Positions 59,532 to 64,000 of a stretch of DNA of 64,000 nt are shown here, piece after piece. Source of the DNA: Tragulus kanchil. Taxonomy: Eukaryota > Chordata > Mammalia > Artiodactyla > Tragulidae. How positions within the stretch are numbered: the stretch's first letter is position 1; each line of letters begins with the position of its first letter. The notes beneath the pieces are model-generated. The model was given only the letters and a program-made list of their open reading frames with translations. It was not told where the DNA came from and did not search any database. The stretch covers positions 257,421,330 through 257,485,329 of the forward strand of contig JAIOJX010000026.1 in NCBI GenBank assembly GCA_022376925.1, in the 5' to 3' direction. The position numbers and the translations under genes were made by a program.

Positions 59532-61868
59532 ATCCCACAATATGTCTCCATAAGACATGAAGACGGTGACTCTAAGTAGATGCTTGGTTAGGAAAATTTA
59601 TGTATAATAGTCCTCAATCTAAAAATACAAACTCATTTCACATGACTTATTGAATGTCTGTTAATATAATAACATCTTTCAATCTGTTTCTTCTAGTTTT
59701 GGTCATAACATTGGAATAAAGCAGAGATGTTCTCATCTCTTAGTGTTTTATGTGAACTCATTTCTTATAAATTCTAATTTTAGAGACCATAAAATAAGGG
59801 AAGGCCTCATTCACTTTTTTCTCCTATCAAATTTCAACAGACATTCTCAGAGATGGTGTGCATGTGTGTGCGTGAGAGAGAGAGAGAGAGAAATATGTAC
59901 ACATTCCACTGTACTTCATAAATTATTATTGTTGGGAAGCATCTCAGTCAATTCTCTTTTCTCAGTTCTGCATTCTCAGGAATCCTGCTGATTCTGTTTT
60001 CAAGGGTTTTGTGGGGTTTTTTCTTCAATATTTACTGACTGCCAGCAAAGGAGATTTTATTTTCTACTGGATTCCTCAATTTAGAAATACAGCAATTATC
60101 ATTACGGAGAGTACTGGCTAATGTTCTAAAAAAAAAAAAAAAAAAAAGGATATTTTTAAAAAGGAAACCTCATTTCCTAGTCTATGTGACCATCATTATT
60201 ATAGGAATGTTTTCTCTTAATTTTAAAAATACTGTCTAATAAAATAATCCAGAGAAAAACCCTGATTTGAGAGTGATCATTTATAGCAACAGAGAGGTTT
60301 TATATTGCCTTGTAAGAGGTAAATGAACTGTATTCTCTCTAAATTCTACCATATGTGTGTTCATTCTGATTTCATTTTAGTTTGGCTGCTAGCTATAAAA
60401 CTACTAATAAGTAACAAACACAGGTCAAAAGTATTGAACTCTTATGGCAAATAACACCAAGTTATAATAAAGAAAGATAAACTGAAAGTCACAGTTTCTA
60501 GCATTTACCTGTAAAGTTTGTTTAAGTAACAGAATTCTTTTCTCCTTGTAGTTAAGATTGTGCATTGCTCCCAGAGCTTGCCATCCAAATGAAAGGAATT
60601 GTTTCTAGAAATTTCTTTGTTAAATGGCACTTGAGGATAAACTATCTTTAATTATTAAATATTCATAGAGAATTTTGGCTATATTATTTTTGTCTGGCAA
60701 GGAGGTAATCCCACAATATGTTCATAAGAATAAACTGACTCTAAGTAGAGCTTGGTTAGGAAAATTTATGTATAATAGTCCTCAATCTAAAAATACAAAC
60801 TCATTTCACATGACTTATTGAATGTCTGTTAATATAATAACATCTTTCAATCTGTTTCTTCTAGTTTTGGTCATAACATTGGAATAAAGCAGAGATGTTC
60901 TCATCTCTTAGTGTTTTATGTGAACTCATTTCTTATAAATTCTAATTTTAGAGACCATAAAATAAGGGAAGGCCTCATTCACTTTTTTCTCCTATCAAAT
61001 TTCAACAGACATTCTCAGAGATGGTGTGCATGTGTGTGCGTGAGAGAGAGAGAGAGAAATATGTACACATTCCACTGTACTTCATAAATTATTATTGTTG
61101 GGAAGCATCTCAGTCAATTCTCTTTTCTCAGTTCTGCATTCTCAGGAATCCTGCTGATTCTGTTTTCAAGGGTTTTGTGGGGTTTTTTCTTCAATATTTA
61201 CTGACTGCCAGCAAAGGAGATTTTATTTTCTACTGGATTCCTCAATTTAGAAATACAGCAATTATCATTACGGAGAGTACTGGCTAATGTTCTAAAAAAA
61301 AAAAAAAAAAAAAGGATATTTTTAAAAAGGAAACCTCATTTCCTAGTCTATGTGACCATCATTATTATAGGAATGTTTTCTCTTAATTTTAAAAATACTG
61401 TCTAATAAAATAATCCAGAGAAAACCATGATTTGAGAGTGATCATTTATAGCAACAGAGAGGTTTTATATTGCCTTGTAAGAGGTAAATGAACTGTATTC
61501 TCTCTAAATTCTACCATATGTGTGTTCATTCTGATTTCATTTTAGTTTGGCTGCTAGCTATAAAACTACTAATAAGTAACAAACACAGGTCAAAAGTATT
61601 GAACTCTTATGGCAAATAACACCAAGTTATAATAAAGAAAGATAAACTGAAAGTCACAGTTTCTAGCATTTACCTGTAAAGTTTGTTTAAGTAACAGAAT
61701 TCTTTTCTCCTTGTAGTTAAGATTGTGCATTGCTCCCAGAGCTTGCCATCCAAATGAAAGGAATTGTTTCTAGAAATTTCTTTGTTAAATGGCACTTGAG
61801 GATAAACTATCTTTAATTATTAAATATTCATAGAGAATTTTGGCTATATTATTTTTGTCTGGCAAGGA
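59532..61868. repeat. Tandem 1.17-kb duplication 17, chained to 16
   Basis: Copy A is 59532-60707 and copy B 60708-61868. The offset runs 1176 at the edge, 1168 in the body and 1166 after the GA tract. The first ~40 bases of copy B ('ttcataagaataaactgact') are a shortened version of 59,545-59,570. Confidence 0.96.
59853..59895 (+). repeat. GT/GA microsatellite (copy at 61021-61061)
   Basis: A (TG)-rich tract followed by a (GA) run. Copy B is one GA unit shorter. The 82- and 88-codon frames through it are not genes. Confidence 0.9.
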
Positions 61869-61889
61869 GTTGGTGCCATACAATCATAC

Positions 61890-62083
61890 TGTGAATCAGA
61901 TGGTAAAGAATCTGTCCACAATGCCCAAGACTCAGGTTTGATCCCTGGGTCAGGAAGATATCCTGGAGAAGGAAATGGCTACCCACTCTAGTATCCTTGC
62001 CTGGAGAATTGCATGAACAGAGGAGCCTGGCATGCTACAGTCTATGGGGTCACAAAGAGTCAGGCACAACTGAGTGACTAAAA
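61890..62083 (+). mobile_element. Bov-tA SINE, sense (copy at 63075-63268)
   Basis: 'cagatggtaaagaatctgtc', 'aggtttgatccctgggtcag', 'ctggagaaggaaatggctac', 'gagcctggcatgctacagtc', ending 'acaactgagtgactaaaa'. The copy is due to duplication 18. Confidence 0.93.
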
Positions 62084-62357
62084 CCAACCATTTGTTTCTA
62101 AAGTATAATGAAGATGACTGTTTCTAATACTTGCTCTGGCTAATTCTTCCTAATTAATTTCCCTTCTTTAAAAATGACAGTACAGTTTAGCTTTTTTAAT
62201 GATGTTTTAAGGTTGCCTAGAACTCTTAGAAATATTCTCTGACTTATAAATGTTCTATGTATGGCTATAACACTCTTGTGGAAACCAAGACAAAGACAAA
62301 AAAAAACAACAAACTGGTGGCAATCTTAACTTTACTTTTTATTCCATGACATCACCC

Positions 62358-62572
62358 ATTCAGTTCAGTTGAGTTGCTCAGTCATGTCCAACTCTTAGAG
62401 ACCCCATGGACTGCAGCTCGCCAGGTTTCCCTGTCCTTCATCATCTCCCAAAGCCTGCTCAACTCATATCCATTGACTCAGTGATGCCATCTTGTCCTTG
62501 GTCATCCTCTTCTTCTGCTTTCTGTTTTCCCAGGATCAGGGTCTTTTCCAATCAGTCATCTCTTTGTATCAG
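62358..62572 (-). mobile_element. BovB 3' end, antisense (copy at 63543-63757)
   Basis: 'attcagttcagttgagttgc', 'tcagtcatgtccaactctta', 'ggactgcagctcgccagg' and 'ccatccttga'-type antisense ORF2 end through 'gggtcttttccaatcagtca'. About 215 bases, repeated by duplication 18. The 67-codon frame at 62492 lies across its edge. Confidence 0.9.
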
Positions 62573-63838
62573 TTATATTTAGAAAGTCAAGACTTTGTTT
62601 TAGTTGTTTCAGAGGTTTTCCCCAATTATGGGAGGTTCAAGGTTACCAAGCTTTGTATCAGAAATTTGTGCAAAATCTGGGACTGTTTTCCTTAATTCCA
62701 TATGTGTGTTCATTCTGATTTCATTTTAGTTTGGCTGCTAGCTATAAAACTACTAATAAGTAACAAACACAGGTCAAAAGTATTGAACTCTTATGGCAAA
62801 TAACACCAAGTTATAATAAAGAAAGATAAACTGAAAGTCACAGTTTCTAGCATTTACCTGTAAAGTTTGTTTAAGTAACAGAATTCTTTTCTCCTTGTAG
62901 TTAAGATTGTGCATTGCTCCCAGAGCTTGCCATCCAAATGAAAGGAATTGTTTCTAGAAATTTCTTTGTTAAATGGCACTTGAGGATAAACTATCTTTAA
63001 TTATTAAATATTCATAGAGAATTTTGGCTATATTATTTTTGTCTGGCAAGGAGTTGGTGCCATACAATCATACTGTGAATCAGATGGTAAAGAATCTGTC
63101 CACAATGCCCAAGACTCAGGTTTGATCCCTGGGTCAGGAAGATATCCTGGAGAAGGAAATGGCTACCCACTCTAGTATCCTTGCCTGGAGAATTGCATGA
63201 ACAGAGGAGCCTGGCATGCTACAGTCTATGGGGTCACAAAGAGTCAGGCACAACTGAGTGACTAAAACCAACCATTTGTTTCTAAAGTATAATGAAGATG
63301 ACTGTTTCTAATACTTGCTCTGGCTAATTCTTCCAAATTTAAATTTTCCCCTTCTTTAAAAATGACAGTACAGTTTAGCTTTTTTAATGATGTTTTAAGG
63401 TTGCCTAGAACTCTTAGAAATATTCTCTGACTTATAAATGTTCTATGTATGGCTATAACACTCTTGTGGAAACCAAGACAAAGACAAAAAAAAACAACAA
63501 ACTGGTGGCAATCTTAACTTTACTTTTTATTCCATGACATCACCCATTCAGTTCAGTTGAGTTGCTCAGTCATGTCCAACTCTTAGAGACCCCATGGACT
63601 GCAGCTCGCCAGGTTTCCCTGTCCTTCATCATCTCCCAAAGCCTGCTCAACTCATATCCATTGACTCAGTGATGCCATCTTGTCCTTGGTCATCCTCTTC
63701 TTCTGCTTTCTGTTTTCCCAGGATCAGGGTCTTTTCCAATCAGTCATCTCTTTGTATCAGTTATATTTAGAAAGTCAAGACTTTGTTTTAGTTGTTTCAG
63801 AGGTTTTCCCCAATTATGGGAGGTTCAAGGTTACCACG

Positions 63839-64000
63839 CTTAGTATCTAGAGCTCAAAGTCATTCCAGAGGATATTCAATATTAGTGTCAAAAGATTTTA
63901 AATCTGTATTATAATGCAAAATTTGAAATCTGGGACTGCTGACTTTCTCAATGTAAGTAAATTATATTAAAATGTCACATGGGCCAGCTTACCTCTAATA
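63839..64000. other. Unassigned single-copy DNA to the window end
   Basis: Nothing recognised. It is the native continuation of duplication 18 and helps interpret the degraded tail of copy A. Confidence 0.5.

Larger units (their letters stand above)
57540..59779. repeat. Tandem 1.12-kb duplication 16, chained to 15
   Basis: Copy A is 57540-58653 and copy B 58663-59779, offset 1123 rising to 1126 across C-run changes. The start of copy B has an extra T ('aatggttcactttgcag' versus 'aatggtcactttggag'). Segments of duplication 15 starting at 56,447 occur a third time here. Confidence 0.96.
61513..63838. repeat. Tandem 1.19-kb duplication 18, chained to 17
   Basis: Copy A is 61513-62697 and copy B 62698-63838, offset 1185. 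The tail of copy A (62,648-62,697) skips about 75 bases relative to 63,839-63,945: both end in 'atctgggactg'. The segment starting 'ccatatgtgtgttcattctg' occurs three times (about 60,349, 61,513 and 62,698). Confidence 0.95.

Noticed and set aside
931..63838. The repeated ~1.1-kb blocks as a satellite array or gene amplification
   Set aside because: Each locus has a different sequence and only two (locally three) copies. A satellite or amplicon would share one unit.
1..64000. CRISPR array, bacterial operon or integron
   Set aside because: No short regularly spaced repeats; the repeat content is that of a ruminant nuclear genome.

Overview
The window is intergenic or intronic DNA from a ruminant, most probably a bovid. 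The diagnostic signs are a BovB (RTE-class) LINE with readable reverse-transcriptase sequence, several BovB 3' ends, many Bov-tA/BovA SINEs, five loci of a CHR-type tRNA-Glu SINE, and a ruminant-type L1 3' end. Old mammalian repeats (L1M, MIR, LTRs) fill much of the rest. The sequence is AT-rich. I find no convincing protein-coding exon, tRNA, rRNA or CRISPR array. The longer open frames (about 100-148 codons) mostly lie in SINE or LTR sequence.

The dominant structure is not a classical feature. Eighteen direct head-to-tail duplications of about 1.01-1.24 kb lie along the window. Each has a different sequence and copies are nearly identical. They ignore repeat-element boundaries, and in four places they chain so that short segments occur three times. 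Most junctions carry short degraded versions of the sequence that should follow or precede, and many copy differences are homopolymer-length changes. I read this as unmerged overlaps of about 1 kb left by assembly or gap filling, not as biology. Removing one copy of each would shorten the window by roughly 20 kb, to about 44 kb.

Layout. 1-14.1 kb: antisense L1M, interrupted by a CHR SINE (965-1241) and a 5'-truncated BovB (3198-6345), with duplications 1-4. 14.1-18.2 kb: mostly unassigned DNA with an old L1 3' end, a Bov-tA and a BovB 3' end (duplication 5). 18.2-24.9 kb: a ruminant L1 3' end with target-site duplication (duplication 6), a solo LTR with perfect 6-bp target duplication and two YY1-type motifs, an older LTR-like stretch, Bov-tA, MIR, a second L1 3' end and an old L1. 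25-39 kb: duplications 7-9, Bov-tA, MIRs and an ERV1-like LTR at 38.2-38.7 kb. 39-53.4 kb: duplications 10-13, BovB 3' end, four CHR SINEs, MaLR-like and other LTRs, L1M. 53.4-64 kb: a chain of five linked duplications (14-18) containing MIR, a GA microsatellite, Bov-tA and a BovB 3' end.

There is no gene system to describe. What can be read is the order of insertions: L1M first, BovB into L1M, then SINEs and the younger L1 and LTR with intact target-site duplications. The ~1 kb duplications lie on top of all of these and copy them together with their target sites.
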